A stretch of 64,000 nucleotides of DNA from an uncultured Adlercreutzia sp. (lineage in GTDB: Bacteria; Actinomycetota; Coriobacteriia; Coriobacteriales; Eggerthellaceae): positions 36,165 through 100,164 of the forward strand of contig CAJUSP010000012.1 of NCBI GenBank assembly GCA_910589165.1, written 5' to 3'. Numbering within the stretch: the first letter of the stretch is position 1; each line of letters begins with the position of its first letter. Below, one piece after another: positions 7,925 to 15,622 of the stretch. The position numbers and the translations under genes are program-made. The notes beneath the pieces were generated by a model that was not told the DNA's origin, did not search any database, and worked only from the letters and a program-made list of their open reading frames with translations.

Positions 7925-8599
7925 CTAGGCGTCCTCGGCGAAGCGGTAGCCCACCGAGCGAATGGTCTCAATCTTCCCCTTCGACCCCACATGGGCCATC
8001 TTCTTGCGCAGAAACGAGATGTAGGCCTCCACGTTGTTGTCGCTGGCGCTGGAGGCGGGTCCCCAGGCGCGGTCGATGAGCGCATCCTTCGAGATGACGG
8101 CGCCGGGCGAGCCCAGCAGAATGCGGGCGATGGCGAATTCCTTCTGGCTCAGGCGAATGGTCTCGTCGCCGCAGGTAAGGTCGAGGCTTTCCAGATTCAG
8201 CGTGAGGTCTCCGGCGGTGATGGTCTCGAACACGACGTCGCCCTGGCGCCGCGTGAGCGCTCGCAGGTGCGCCATCAGCTCGGCCGGTGAGAACGGCTTG
8301 GTCATGTAGTCGTCGGCGCCCGAATCGAGCCCGGTGATTTTGTCGGTGGTGGCGTCGCGGGCCGTGAGCAGCAGGATGGGGGTGCTCACGTGGGCGCGCC
8401 GCAGGCTCTGGGCCACGGTGAAGCCGTCGGCCTTGGGCAGCATGACGTCCAGGATGATGACGTCGTAGGCACCGGAGGAGCCGTAGTCGATGCCGGTCTG
8501 GCCGTCGTGCACGGCATCCACGGTGTAGCCGTTGTCTTCCAGAATGCGCGAGAGCGCCTCGGCCAGGCGGACGTCGTCTTCCACTACCAATACGCGCAT
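7925..8599 (-). CDS. OmpR/PhoB-family response regulator
   Basis: A 224-residue regulator with a receiver domain (acidic pair VEDD at the N-terminus, phospho-acceptor Asp51 in ILDVMLPKADG, Lys in MTKPFS) and a winged-helix DNA-binding domain ending in IETIRSVGYRF. It is transcribed with the kinase gene 5 bases downstream. A minus-strand -10 (TACAAT, 8672-8667) lies upstream. The CCTGAA repeats at 8681-8697 overlap the expected -35, suggesting autoregulation. Confidence 0.95.
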   Translation of the reverse strand: MRVLVVEDDVRLAEALSRILEDNGYTVDAVHDGQTGIDYGSSGAYDVIILDVMLPKADGFTVAQSLRRAHVSTPILLLTARDATTDKITGLDSGADDYMTKPFSPAELMAHLRALTRRQGDVVFETITAGDLTLNLESLDLTCGDETIRLSQKEFAIARILLGSPGAVISKDALIDRAWGPASSASDNNVEAYISFLRKKMAHVGSKGKIETIRSVGYRFAEDA

Positions 8600-8680
8600 G
8601 GAGGGGCCTTTCTCGGGCGGCGGAGCCGGCGCGCGGGAGCGCGGTGCGGCTGTCGGGCATGGCGCTATTGTAGCGCCCTT

Positions 8681-8727
8681 CCTGAAGCCAACCTGAAAAA
8701 AGCGGGCTGGTTCAGGCAGTTTTCAGG
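8681..8727. promoter_or_regulatory. Symmetric OmpR-type operator between kinase/regulator and VTC operons
   Basis: Two CCTGAA hexamers 11 bp apart (8681 and 8692) face two TTCAGG hexamers 11 bp apart (8711 and 8722). Tandem half-sites one helical turn apart are the usual binding mode of OmpR/PhoB regulators. The left pair covers the -35 of the regulator's own promoter. The right pair ends 9 bases before a TATTGT -10-like box (8737-8742) facing the VTC gene. Confidence 0.72.
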
Positions 8728-8845
8728 AAGTCCCCGTATTGTGGTCGCCTGCTGGAACGCCGCCGCGGCCTGTTGCACCGCGACAGCCCGTGCCTCCGAG
8801 CGGCACGGGGCCCGGCAGCGACGACGCCAAGAAGAAGGAGCGACC

Positions 8846-9763
8846 ATGGGCGCCTACAACAACGTATTCAAGCGGGTAGAGAAGAAGTACCGCCTGGTGC
8901 GCTCGCAGCGGGCCGCGGTGGAAGCGGCCGCCGACGCCGTGATGGCACCGGACGCCTACGGCCGCACGCGCATCACGAGCCTGTATCTGGATACCCCCGA
9001 GCGGGCCATGATCGCCCGTTCGGTGGAAAAGCCCCTGTACAAGGAGAAGCTGCGGCTGCGGGCTTACGGGGAAGAGGCCGGCGCGCTGCTTATGGCCGCC
9101 TTCGCCGCCGGCCCGCTGCGGCGCGAGGCCGGCTGCCCGCCGCTTTCCGATGATGAGGTGCAGGCTCGGGTGCTCGCTGCTGCGCTGACTTGCGGGGCGT
9201 CTTCCGACGCCCTGTCGCTGCCGGTGTTCTTCGGCATTAAGAAGAAGTTCAAGGGTATCGTGTACAAGCGGCGGCTGGTTCTGTCGCTGCCGGCGGCTCT
9301 GGCCTTCGTGAGCGGGCTTCCCTACGAGCAGGCGTGCACCCGCTGGCCCGTGGCCGACGCCGATCAGGCGGCGACGGCGCTCGCGCCCCAGACGCGGCAG
9401 ATCGCCCGCGAGTTGGTGGCCGCTATGGACCGCCACCTGCCCTTGGTGCCCTCCATGGGCATCGCCTGCGACCGGGTGGCCTGGGCCCTGCGCGAGGGAT
9501 GGGCTCCGACCGATGCCCGCGACGCCACCGACCCCGGCTTCCGCATCACCTTTGACAACCGCCTGGAATACCTCGACTGCTTCGATGCGTCCTGGCGGCC
9601 CGGCGCAGAATGTTGGCGCCCCATCATCGCGCCGGGGGAGTCGATCATGGAAGTGAAGAGCGCGAGCGCCTATCCGCCTTGGCTCACAGCCGCGCTTTCC
9701 GCGAACGCCATCTTCCCCGCCTCGTTCACCAAGTACGGCAACGCCTATCAAATGGCCTCTTAG
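8846..9763 (+). CDS. VTC-domain protein (polyphosphate polymerase-like)
   Basis: A 305-residue protein of the VTC superfamily (catalytic core of eukaryotic Vtc4, a CYTH/TTM tunnel fold). Visible landmarks are KRVEKKYRL near the N-terminus, SLYLDTPE, the basic strand KEKLRLRAYG, the basic FFGIKKKFKGIVYKRR in the middle, and MEVKSA near the C-terminus supplying the metal-binding Glu. ATG 8846 is chosen because AAGGAG lies 6 bases upstream and the domain begins at once; upstream in-frame codons run into the operator. In bacteria this domain occurs beside DUF4956 membrane proteins, as here (12-base gap). Polyphosphate synthesis is inferred from the family, not shown. Confidence 0.88.
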   Translation: MGAYNNVFKRVEKKYRLVRSQRAAVEAAADAVMAPDAYGRTRITSLYLDTPERAMIARSVEKPLYKEKLRLRAYGEEAGALLMAAFAAGPLRREAGCPPLSDDEVQARVLAAALTCGASSDALSLPVFFGIKKKFKGIVYKRRLVLSLPAALAFVSGLPYEQACTRWPVADADQAATALAPQTRQIARELVAAMDRHLPLVPSMGIACDRVAWALREGWAPTDARDATDPGFRITFDNRLEYLDCFDASWRPGAECWRPIIAPGESIMEVKSASAYPPWLTAALSANAIFPASFTKYGNAYQMAS

Positions 9764-9774
9764 AAAGGAAAACC

Positions 9775-10470
9775 ATGTTCGATTCAACGTTTACTTCTGT
9801 GTTCGGAACGGCCGACTCGCTGGTGGGGGCCGTGTCCACTGCCGACTTCTTGCTGTGCTGCGTGTTCTCGGTAGTGTTGGGCGCGGCCTGCGCCGGCGTG
9901 TACATGTTCCGCCATAGCTACTCGAAGAACTTCGTGGTCACCTTGGCGCTGCTGCCGCTTATCGTGCAGATGGTCATCACGCTGGTGAACGGCAACCTGG
10001 GCGCGGGCATCGCGGTCATGGGCGTGTTCAACCTCGTGCGCTTCCGTTCCATCCCCGGCTCGGCGAAGGACATCGGCAGCGTGTTTCTGGCCATGGCCAT
10101 CGGCTTGGCCACGGGCATGGGCTTCATCGTGCTGGCTTGCGTGTTCACCGTGGTGGTGGCCGTGGTGAACCTGCTGTTCGTGCTGACGCCCTTCGGGAAG
10201 CCCCGCGAGCCGGGCAAGACCCTGCGCATCACCATCCCCGAGGATTTGGAGTACGACGGCGTGTTCGACGAGGTGCTCGCCCGCTACGCCGTCGAATCCG
10301 AGCTTACCGAAGTGACCACCACCAACATGGGCAGCCTCTTCCAGCTTACCTACCAGCTGCGCCTGCGCCAGCCGGGTATCGAGAAGGCCATGATCGACGA
10401 GCTGCGCTGCCTGAATGGGAACTTGAAGATAACCCTCGGCATGACGCCGGCCGGCCGCGAGACGCTGTAG
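9775..10470 (+). CDS. DUF4956 membrane protein
   Basis: A 231-residue protein with three to four membrane segments in its first 140 residues, including GIAVMGVFNLVRFRS, a signature-like segment of DUF4956, and a soluble C-terminal ferredoxin-like or ACT-like half (KTLRITIPEDLEYDGVF). AAAGGA precedes ATG 9775. It follows the VTC gene by 12 bases; this VTC-DUF4956 pair recurs across bacteria, so the membrane protein probably anchors or channels the product of the VTC enzyme. Biochemical function is unknown. Confidence 0.85.
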   Translation: MFDSTFTSVFGTADSLVGAVSTADFLLCCVFSVVLGAACAGVYMFRHSYSKNFVVTLALLPLIVQMVITLVNGNLGAGIAVMGVFNLVRFRSIPGSAKDIGSVFLAMAIGLATGMGFIVLACVFTVVVAVVNLLFVLTPFGKPREPGKTLRITIPEDLEYDGVFDEVLARYAVESELTEVTTTNMGSLFQLTYQLRLRQPGIEKAMIDELRCLNGNLKITLGMTPAGRETL

Positions 10471-10518
10471 CGGCCTAGGGCGCCTAGTTGAAAGCAATTT
10501 ATTTGGGAGGACAACACG

Positions 10519-12711
10519 ATGAAGAAAAGTACGTTTAAGGGAAGCCGGCGATTTCTGGCGCGCGGGGTGGTCGCCTCGGCGCTGGCGGCTTCGCTGGCGC
10601 TGACGGGTTGCAACGGAGGCACCTTCGAGGACGCCTCGAATGAGCCGTCGGCGGCTGAGCAGCAGGGCGAAACCGATGGCGCCGAGAGCGCCGATTGGGA
10701 TGGCGATTGGGCGTCGCTCATCGACATCGCCGGCATGGATTTCGATTATTCCGACCGCGATAACGACCCCTCCTATGACGCGGCCTCCGCTACCGCCGTG
10801 ACGCTTTCGGGCGAGAGCGCCACGGTGGCTGGCGAGGGGGCTGTCGTCGAGGGCTCGACGGTTACCATTACCGCCGCCGGCACCTACGTGGTATCCGGCG
10901 AGCTCGCGGGCACGCTCGTGGTGAACGCGTCCGACCAGGACAAGGTGCAGATCGTGCTCGACGGCGCCTCTATCCGCAACGAGGCGGGGCCGGCCCTGAA
11001 CATCCAGCAGGCCGACAAGGTGTTCGTCACCTTGGCGGCGAACTCGCAGAACACGCTGGCCGACGGGGGCGCCTACGACCTGGCCGAGGGCGAAGACGAG
11101 CCGAACGCGGCCCTGTTCTCGAAGGACGACCTGACCATCAACGGGGAAGGGGCCCTGGCCATTGAGGGCAACTACCGTCACGGCGTGAATTCGAAGGACG
11201 ACCTGGTCATCACCGGCGGCACCCTTACGGTGGTGGCGGTCGAAGACGGGCTGCGCGGCAAGGACTGCGTGAAGGTGGCCGACGGTACCTTCGCCATCAC
11301 CGCGGGCGGCGACGGCGTGAAGTCGAGCAATGATTCCGACCCGACGCGCGGGTTTGTGGCCATCGACGGCGGCACCTGGGCGGTCAACGCTGGCGACGAG
11401 GGCTTCCAGGCGGCCACCTACCTGCGGCTTACCGGCGGTGAGGCCCAGGTGCAGGCCGGTGACCATGCCCTGCGCAGCGATGTGGAGGCGGCCATGACCG
11501 GTGGCAGCTACATCGTGGAGGCGGTCGGCAAGGGTATGAACGCCGAGACGAAATTCACCATGGACGGCGGCGCGCTTACCGTGACGGGGTGCGATGAGGG
11601 CATTGAGGCCCAGGAAGTGATCATCAACGACGGGGTCGTGGACATCGTCGCCTCCGACGACGGCATCAACGCCGCGGTGGCCGAGCGCGCATCGAACGAC
11701 AACGAGGCGGATGCGGCGGCCGAAAGCACGAGCGGCGACGCCCAGGATGCGGAGGCCGGGCAGATGCCGGAAGGCGCCGAGCCGGGCCAGATGCCGGAAG
11801 GCGCCGAGCCGGGGCAGATGCCCGACGGTGCCGATGGGGAGCCGCCGGCCCTGCCCGAAGGCATGGAAGAAGGCCAGATGCCCGAGGGTATGGAAGAGCC
11901 CCCGACGCCTCCCGAGGGCGAGATGCCCGCGATGCCCGGCGGCGACGGTGCGGAGGGCGCCGGCGAGGACGGCGGCTTCCGCGGCGGCCCGCGCGGCGAC
12001 ATGAACGGCGAGCGCCCCGAGATGCCGGAGGGCATGGAAGAGGGCGAGATGCCCGAAGGCGACGAAGGCTTTCGCGGCGACTTCGGCGGCAAGGGCGGTG
12101 GCGCGGGTATGGGCGCCGGCGGCCCGATGGGTGCCAACGCCAGCGAGGACTGCCTGATCCAAATCAACGGCGGCACGGTGTCGGTGCTGGCCGGCGGCGA
12201 CGCCATCGATTCCAATGGGTACGTGGAAGTGACCGGCGGCGAGCTGCTGGGTACCTCTACGGGTAATGGGGACGGCGCGCTCGACTACGAGTACGGCGCC
12301 ACGGTAACCGGCGGCACGGTGGTGCTCGCGGGCGCCGCGGGCATGGCCGAGACGTTCTCGGAGGGCAGCACCCAGCCCTTCGCCCTGGTGAACGCCAGCG
12401 GCCAGGCCGGCGCCACCATCACGGTGACCGACGAGGACGGCAAGACACTTGCCGTCTACGAGGCTCCCGGCGCGTTCCAATGCATCGTCGTCTCGGTGCC
12501 CGGCGCAGCCGACGGCGCCACGGTAACCGTGGATGTTAACGGCACGGCCACCCAGGCGACCCTTTCCATCACGCCTTCAGCAGCTGGCCCCGGCGCCATG
12601 GGCGGTGGCATGGGCGGCCGCGGCGGCGACCCGCGGACGGATCAGGGCCAAGAGGCCTCGGCGTCCGCCGACGCGGGTCGCTTCGAGCCCGAAGCGGAAA
12701 TGACGGCTTAA
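10519..12711 (+). CDS. Secreted lipoprotein with carbohydrate-binding-type beta-helix repeats
   Basis: A 730-residue lipoprotein: basic N-terminus, hydrophobic stretch and lipobox LTGC (Cys about residue 34). The body carries repeated short beta motifs (DDLTINGEGALAI, DDLVITGGTLTV) typical of the right-handed beta-helix domain annotated as DUF4353/carbohydrate-binding. Residues about 412-530 are an inserted Met/Pro/Glu/Gly-rich stretch with degenerate repeats such as EGAEPGQMPEGAEPGQMP, then Gly-rich sequence, before the helix resumes (DCLIQINGGTVSV). It is the third gene after VTC and DUF4956, 48 bases downstream with GGGAGG before ATG 10519. The three may build or bind a cell-surface polymer. 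The ligand is unknown. Confidence 0.82.
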   Translation: MKKSTFKGSRRFLARGVVASALAASLALTGCNGGTFEDASNEPSAAEQQGETDGAESADWDGDWASLIDIAGMDFDYSDRDNDPSYDAASATAVTLSGESATVAGEGAVVEGSTVTITAAGTYVVSGELAGTLVVNASDQDKVQIVLDGASIRNEAGPALNIQQADKVFVTLAANSQNTLADGGAYDLAEGEDEPNAALFSKDDLTINGEGALAIEGNYRHGVNSKDDLVITGGTLTVVAVEDGLRGKDCVKVADGTFAITAGGDGVKSSNDSDPTRGFVAIDGGTWAVNAGDEGFQAATYLRLTGGEAQVQAGDHALRSDVEAAMTGGSYIVEAVGKGMNAETKFTMDGGALTVTGCDEGIEAQEVIINDGVVDIVASDDGINAAVAERASNDNEADAAAESTSGDAQDAEAGQMPEGAEPGQMPEGAEPGQMPDGADGEPPALPEGMEEGQMPEGMEEPPTPPEGEMPAMPGGDGAEGAGEDGGFRGGPRGDMNGERPEMPEGMEEGEMPEGDEGFRGDFGGKGGGAGMGAGGPMGANASEDCLIQINGGTVSVLAGGDAIDSNGYVEVTGGELLGTSTGNGDGALDYEYGATVTGGTVVLAGAAGMAETFSEGSTQPFALVNASGQAGATITVTDEDGKTLAVYEAPGAFQCIVVSVPGAADGATVTVDVNGTATQATLSITPSAAGPGAMGGGMGGRGGDPRTDQGQEASASADAGRFEPEAEMTA

Positions 12712-12744
12712 GGCCGATTGCCCGCACATCTGGTAACGGGCACA

Positions 12745-12771
12745 TTGCGCAGGATCAAAGTGCGCTAAACT
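12745..12771 (+). promoter_or_regulatory. Possible promoter before the 12.8-kb terminator
   Basis: TTGCGC (12745-12750) and TAAACT (12766-12771) are 15 bp apart, so the spacing is short. A terminator follows only about 20 bases downstream, so any transcript would be a short leader or attenuator for the MFS gene. A TTGCGC -35 is also seen before tRNA-Val and the candidate ncRNA. Confidence 0.3.
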
Positions 12772-12792
12772 AGCCACCGCAGAACGCGGTTA

Positions 12793-12836
12793 CGGCCTCG
12801 GGCGGTAATATCTACGCTGCCCGAGGCCGTTTTTTC
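12793..12836 (+). terminator. Strong Rho-independent terminator
   Basis: CGGCCTCGGGC (12793-12803) pairs perfectly with GCCCGAGGCCG (12819-12829), followed by TTTTTT. It closes the VTC operon and lies 47 bases before the MFS gene start. Confidence 0.92.
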
Positions 12837-12882
12837 TAGGGAAGAGCGGCCGGTGTTCCCGAGACGAAAGGACGCATCTTCC

Positions 12883-14325
12883 ATGGCGAACCTCAGGCCG
12901 ACGACCGCCGCAACGGGTTTCGGGCCTCTGCTTGCCGTCTTCTACGGCTGCGGGTTTCTAGCCGGCTTCAACGAGAACCTCGTGAACATGGCCCTTGTGG
13001 CCATCATGGGCGATTTCGCCGTAGACGCGGTGACGGCCCAGTGGCTTGTCACCGGCTACATGATCGCGGTCACCGTGGTGGTTACCTGTATGGCCTACCT
13101 GTACCGCCGCTTCACGCTGCGCACCCTGTTCTTCGCTGCCTCGGCCCTCAGCATCGCAGGCTCCGTTGGCGGCCTGATGGCGCCGAACTTCGCCCTGCTG
13201 CTTGTGGCGCGCCTTGTGCAAGCGGCGGGTACCGGCGTGTTCATCCCGCTGATGATGAACGTGATCGTCGACAAGGTGCCCCACGAGAACATGGGGTCGT
13301 ACCTGGCCGTGGGCAGCGCCATGATCACCATCGGGCCGGCGACCGCCCCCATTGTCACCGGCTTCATGGTGAGCGATTTGGGGTGGCGCAGCGTATTCGT
13401 CGTGCCCTTGGCGGTAGCGGTGCTGCTGACGGTTCTGGGCGCCTTCGTGGTGCGCGACGAGCGCCGCCCGCATCCGGCCGCCTTCGACGTGCCCTCGGCC
13501 CTGCTGGTGGCCGCCGGTGTGACGCTGCTTTCCGTGGGGCTCTCGGAGGTGTCGTCGCGGCCTGCGGTGGGCGCGGCGGCCCTTGCGGCAGCCGTCGCCT
13601 TCCTGGCCGGTTTCGCCCGCCGTCAGAAGCGTTTGGAAAGTCCGCTCGTGTCCCTGGCGCCCTTCGGGCACCGGGCGTTTTGGCCCGCGGTGGTACTCGT
13701 CGTCATCACCATGATGACCTACTTCTCGCTCAGCGTGATGGCGCCGCTGTACTTCGAGGAGGCAGTGGGACTTGCGGCCTCGCTGGCCGGCGTGCTCATG
13801 GTGGCGCCGGTGCTCGCCAACGCCACGGCTTCGGTGCTGTCGGGCCGTGCCCTCGACCGGCGCGGGGAATGGCCCCTGCTGCCGGCCGGCTTGGGTATCG
13901 CGTCGGTGGGTATTGCCCTGGCGGCTTTCGGGGCCTCCCCGGCTCTCGCGGGTGTCCTGGGGCTTGCCGGCGCCGATGCGGCAGCCGGGTTGCCGGTGGT
14001 GGTTGCCGGCATCTTCCTCGGCTACCTGGGCACGGGCATGGTGCTCTCGCCGGCCCAGACGGCCGGCCTGCGCCGCCTTCCCGACGAGCTGGATTCCCAT
14101 GGCGTCACCCTCATGTCCATGGCGGTGCAGCTGGCCGCCTGCCTGGGGCCTGCGGCCTACGTGGGCATCATGAGCTCGGCTTCCGCTGCAGCGGCCAATG
14201 CCGGCGTCGCCCCTGCGGCCGCCTCTTCCGCTGGCTTCGCCTGGGCCATGGTAGCAGCCCTCGCGGTGGCTCTCTTCGGCGCCGCGGCCGCCTTCCTCTA
14301 CGCCCGCGCGCTGCGCCGCCGCTAG
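12883..14325 (+). CDS. MFS drug exporter, DHA2/EmrB-QacA type
   Basis: A 480-residue membrane protein with about 14 hydrophobic segments. Family features include AQWLVTGYMIAV early, a VARLVQAAGTGVFIPLMM segment matching motif C-like sequence of DHA2 exporters, and a WRSVFVVPLAVA turn. This subfamily expels cationic or lipophilic compounds by proton antiport. ATG 12883 is preferred, with AAAGGA 10 bases upstream; a GTG at 12853 would add ten residues unlike a membrane protein N-terminus. It stands alone after a terminator. Substrate unknown. Confidence 0.88.
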   Translation: MANLRPTTAATGFGPLLAVFYGCGFLAGFNENLVNMALVAIMGDFAVDAVTAQWLVTGYMIAVTVVVTCMAYLYRRFTLRTLFFAASALSIAGSVGGLMAPNFALLLVARLVQAAGTGVFIPLMMNVIVDKVPHENMGSYLAVGSAMITIGPATAPIVTGFMVSDLGWRSVFVVPLAVAVLLTVLGAFVVRDERRPHPAAFDVPSALLVAAGVTLLSVGLSEVSSRPAVGAAALAAAVAFLAGFARRQKRLESPLVSLAPFGHRAFWPAVVLVVITMMTYFSLSVMAPLYFEEAVGLAASLAGVLMVAPVLANATASVLSGRALDRRGEWPLLPAGLGIASVGIALAAFGASPALAGVLGLAGADAAAGLPVVVAGIFLGYLGTGMVLSPAQTAGLRRLPDELDSHGVTLMSMAVQLAACLGPAAYVGIMSSASAAAANAGVAPAAASSAGFAWAMVAALAVALFGAAAAFLYARALRRR

Positions 14326-14452
14326 CTGCCCCGCGGCCATGCGGAGGTCGTGAATTCGCTCGAGCGCTTTAGCGTGTTGGAGTACAATCGTACCTGTTGA
14401 ACAACGAAAAGAGCCGAGGGCGCCCCGCGCTTCCTCGGATGACGGAGGACCC

Positions 14453-14749
14453 ATGACCGATATTCGCACCCCCGATGTGGACGACCTGCTGCGCGTGCTG
14501 GCGACGATGGACAACCCTGACGAGATCTTCGCGCTGCTGGAGGACCTGTTCACCGTGCGCGAAATCCGCGAGACGTCGCAGCGGCTCGGGGTGGCGCGGC
14601 TTCTGGCGGCGGGGAAGTCCTACGCGGCCATCGAGGCCGAAACCGGCGCTTCGGCCACCACCATCGCCCGCGTGTCGAAGTGCCTCAGCTATGGCACCGG
14701 TGGCTACAAGGCGGCCCTGGACATTCTCGGGCAAGAGCCCAGCGAATAG
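14453..14749 (+). CDS. YerC/YecD-type TrpR-superfamily regulator
   Basis: A 98-residue protein with the Trp-repressor-like fold seen in YerC/YecD proteins: VREIRETSQRLGVARLL is the first conserved helix region, then a helix-turn-helix AAIEAETGASATTIARVSK and the closing LSYGTGGY. Function in this family is poorly known; DNA binding is inferred. GGAGG precedes ATG 14453. A TACAAT box at 14383-14388 may be the -10 element. The 3' end lies in a 27-bp tandem duplication that contains the stop codon. Confidence 0.88.
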   Translation: MTDIRTPDVDDLLRVLATMDNPDEIFALLEDLFTVREIRETSQRLGVARLLAAGKSYAAIEAETGASATTIARVSKCLSYGTGGYKAALDILGQEPSE

Positions 14750-14791
14750 GAGCCGCAGCAAAAACCCAGCGAGTAGGTGCCCCAGCAAAAA
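14738..14791 (+). repeat. 27-bp tandem duplication across the yerC-like stop codon
   Basis: Copy 1 (14738-14764) and copy 2 (14765-14791) share CCCAGCGA-TAGG-GCC-CAGCAAAAA with three differences. The first copy encodes the last residues and stop of the YerC-like protein; the second is non-coding. Confidence 0.8.
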
Positions 14792-14793
14792 AG

Positions 14794-14821
14794 AAGAGGC
14801 GGCCCGGGGAAGGCCGCCTCT
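14794..14821. terminator. Hairpin terminator, strongest in minus direction
   Basis: AGAGGCGGCC and GGCCGCCTCT pair perfectly. The A-run on the left gives a T-run only when read on the minus strand, so it is an imperfect plus-strand terminator for the YerC-like gene or a bidirectional element. Confidence 0.55.
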
Positions 14822-14824
14822 TGC

Positions 14825-15086
14825 AGGGGTTCGAGAACGGTTGGGGATCGTTCTCGCGGAAGCCGGGCTATGTGGGGGAATCCCGGCTTCCCAAAGAGAG
14901 AAGAAGGAAAGGAAAGGGGAAAGGAGGAGGATTCCAGCTCTTTTCCGTTTCGCATGAGTGCAGTATAGGCAAGCAGCGTTCGGGGGAAAGCCTTTCGGGC
15001 AGCCTGTTGCCCCCGTGTAAATAACCGTGCAATTCGCTGTAACCTTACGTCAGTTATGGAGGAATTGTAAACCTAGGTTAACACCC
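14825..15086. other. Non-coding region with two further hairpins
   Basis: No convincing gene. CGAGAACG pairs with CGTTCTCG (14831-14856), and GGAAGCCGGG pairs with CCCGGCTTCC (about 14860-14891); a purine-rich AAGGAAAGGGG stretch follows. AT content rises after 15010. The purpose is unknown; structured 3' UTR or decayed sequence is possible. Confidence 0.5.
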
Positions 15087-15115
15087 TTGCGTAGCCCGAG
15101 AAGTTACCATATTAT
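15087..15115 (+). promoter_or_regulatory. Sigma70-type promoter of candidate small RNA
   Basis: TTGCGT (15087-15092), a 17-bp spacer, then TATTAT (15110-15115). Transcription would begin near 15122. No protein gene starts for 500 bases. Confidence 0.65.
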
Positions 15116-15121
15116 AACTTT

Positions 15122-15282
15122 TGTCAGCAGGGCCAAGGAAACGAAGCCGACGGGCTTTCCCCCTCCGACGTTCTGCCGACGCCTCCTCTCTTCTTGTTTT
15201 ACTGGGTGGCGAAGCTTCTCCTCGTCTCGCTGTCGCCACAAAACGAAACCCGCGGATCCCCCCTCCCGCGGGTTTTCGTTTG
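15122..15282 (+). ncRNA. Candidate small non-coding RNA, about 160 nt
   Basis: The interval runs from a good promoter (15087-15115) to a strong terminator (15241-15281) and holds no ORF with a ribosome binding site. Internal pairing is visible: GTCAGCAG near 15123 with CTGCCGAC near 15174, and TGGCGA near 15207 with TCGCCA near 15233. It does not show the SRP RNA or RNase P signatures I would expect. 6S-like regulation cannot be judged by eye. Confidence 0.45.
15241..15281. terminator. Bidirectional terminator
   Basis: AAACGAAACCCGCGG pairs with CCGCGGGTTTTCGTTT (15266-15281, one bulge). T-rich on the plus side and A-rich on the left. Confidence 0.85.
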
Positions 15283-15622
15283 TTCTGGTTCGAAAACCCG
15301 CGTTGTTCCCCTTTCGCCAGGCAACAGTTTCGAAGGCGCGACTTTGGTTGACGCTCGGTTAACTATGACTTCTAAGGTATACATTTCTTGCCGTTGACAT
15401 GGCGATTTCATTGAAAACAAAGCCATGGCGCACACGCTACGAAGCGGCGTTGAACCCCCGATTTCCTTTGCTGCGGAGTAATCATTTACTCGCAGGCTCA
15501 CTTGATTGATCGCCTGGGCGGACGCGTCCGGGGAACACCGAGCGAGCCGCCGCGCGCCCCCGGGCGCCGACAACAAGACACAAGAGATGCGGTTTGAAGC
15601 AGACAAGGGATCGGTGATAACC
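15283..15622. other. Upstream region of the FxLYD-like lipoprotein gene
   Basis: No gene seen. TTGACG (15347) and TTGACA (15394) could be -35 elements, but no well-spaced -10 box is clear. The region from 15340 to 15440 is richer in A and T than its surroundings, as expected for a promoter. Confidence 0.4.

Noticed and set aside
9784..12480. An 898-residue minus-strand open frame opposite the DUF4956 and lipoprotein genes
   Set aside because: It is a shadow frame; composition is Gly/Arg/His-rich and it has no domain features.
14680..15024. Several small open frames after the YerC-like gene
   Set aside because: They run through hairpins and purine tracts and lack ribosome binding sites and protein-like composition.
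15122..15282. Assignment of the candidate RNA as SRP RNA or 6S RNA
   Set aside because: The GGAAGCAGC-type SRP loop is absent, and a long rod with a central bubble typical of 6S cannot be established by eye.
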